Shown: in pieces, positions 21,035 through 21,545 of the stretch
Layout: each line of letters opens with the position of its first letter
Numbering within the stretch: the first letter of the stretch is position 1
Assembly (NCBI GenBank): GCA_017428805.1
Contig: JAFRQC010000102.1
Location: 1 to 21,545 of the forward strand
Source: Prevotella sp.
GTDB taxonomy: Bacteria; Bacteroidota; Bacteroidia; Bacteroidales; Bacteroidaceae
Reading direction: 5' to 3'
DNA length: 21,545 bases
Made by a program: the position numbers and the translations under genes
The notes under the pieces: model-generated
What the model was told of the DNA's origin: nothing
The model's input: the letters and a program-made list of their open reading frames with translations, nothing else
Database searches by the model: none

Positions 21035-21545
21035 TTACCCGTTTCCACCTCCGCCGTTGTTGTCAGCCTCGGGAGCCAGGACGTAGCTGATCGGAGTCTT
21101 CTTCTGGAAGCGACGCTGCTTGCCATTGATCGTGCGGATCTCGCTCTGAACCACATAACCGTACTCAAAGATGCACTGCTCCTTGAATGCGCGGCTGGTG
21201 AGCTTCTCACCCTTCGTGTTCTCTGGCGAGAAGTTGATCTTGATGCCGTTGATCATCGCATCGGGACCCACTGCTACAGCCGTCTCCATGTCGTTCTTGC
21301 CATTACCCTGGCCTTCCACACTGGGAGAGAACGTGCCCAGTCCGTCGAGCTTCACGGGCTGACCCTGAGAGAGCAGCTCGCTCATGCACTCTACGACCTG
21401 TCCAAGCACCAGCACACACATCTGATAGTCGGCGATCTTGCCGTGACTCGTCATGTGCTTGGCGAAACCCTTGAGGTTCAGGGGCTCCTTCGAGTCTACT
21501 TCTGCGAACCACTTGCCGAATGCGGTGCTGTCGTCGTTGGTGTTC
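21035..21545 (-). CDS. HU-HIG family DNA-binding protein (N terminus outside the window)
   Basis: The frame stays open to the window edge (170 codons including the stop). The visible part starts NTNDDSTAFGKWFAEVDSKE, then LNLKGFAKHMTSHG, VECMSELLSQGQPVKLDGLG, FSPSVEGQG and INFSPE: the HU-like histone family of Bacteroidetes often called HU-HIG. It ends in a flexible, glycine-rich tail (EADNNGGGGNG), also usual for this group. It likely binds DNA as a dimer; whether it organises the nucleoid or acts locally is unknown. An in-frame ATG (21454) lies inside the conserved region and is not the true start. It pairs with smalltalk downstream. Confidence 0.9.
   Translation of the reverse strand, partial: NTNDDSTAFGKWFAEVDSKEPLNLKGFAKHMTSHGKIADYQMCVLVLGQVVECMSELLSQGQPVKLDGLGTFSPSVEGQGNGKNDMETAVAVGPDAMINGIKINFSPENTKGEKLTSRAFKEQCIFEYGYVVQSEIRTINGKQRRFQKKTPISYVLAPEADNNGGGGNG

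Overview
The window looks like chromosomal DNA of a Bacteroidales bacterium, most likely Prevotella or a close relative. The promoters fit the Bacteroidetes form (TTG about 20 nt upstream of TAnnTTTG: TACCTTTG, TAATTTTG, TAACTTTG). Several families are largely Bacteroidetes-restricted: DUF3256, DUF4296, LspA with a long insert, HU-CCDC81/SPOR, HU-HIG and smalltalk. Gene density is high, and most of the window is core housekeeping rather than an island.

Left edge (1-341): on the minus strand, a promoter, a short structured leader or small RNA, a strong hairpin terminator, and then the 5' end of a probable group II intron that runs off the window.

342-9903 (minus) reads as one long operon: ileS, a DksA-like protein without zinc ligands, lspA, a DUF4296 lipoprotein, a nucleoside transporter (nupG-like), rsmE, paaK-like, and DUF3256. 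Stop and start codons overlap (ATGA or TAATG) at five of the seven junctions. It has one clear promoter in front of ileS, divergent from a dcuB-type C4-dicarboxylate transporter (10077-11522, plus). That gene converges, with a single base between, on a CbpA-like J-protein (minus).

12349-14997 (plus) holds a secreted 5'-nucleotidase and a NudC-like Nudix enzyme. 15101-17804 (minus) holds rfbC, ugd and a lipoprotein. 17908-19581 (plus) holds a membrane-anchored HU-CCDC81/SPOR protein, probably from a leaderless GTG-start mRNA, followed by a zinc-ribbon/FHA protein. 19602-20645 (minus) is an exported beta-rich protein. At the right edge (minus) an HU-HIG DNA-binding protein, cut by the window end, is followed by a 31-residue smalltalk protein and a terminator.

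Two kinds of unexplained structure stand out. First, a roughly 100-bp element made of two palindromic hairpins around a third inner stem occurs three times (14114-14214, 15001-15100, 20932-21030), always at gene ends. Second, short tandem repeats (7, 8, 9 and 15-nt periods) sit at gene junctions and sometimes inside coding sequence; one 7-mer array inside the DUF3256 gene could shift the reading frame. IleRS carries G-I-H-H where class I synthetases have HIGH, the arrangement associated with mupirocin-hyper-resistant IleRS2 enzymes. No CRISPR array, phage, transposase, toxin-antitoxin or defence genes were seen.
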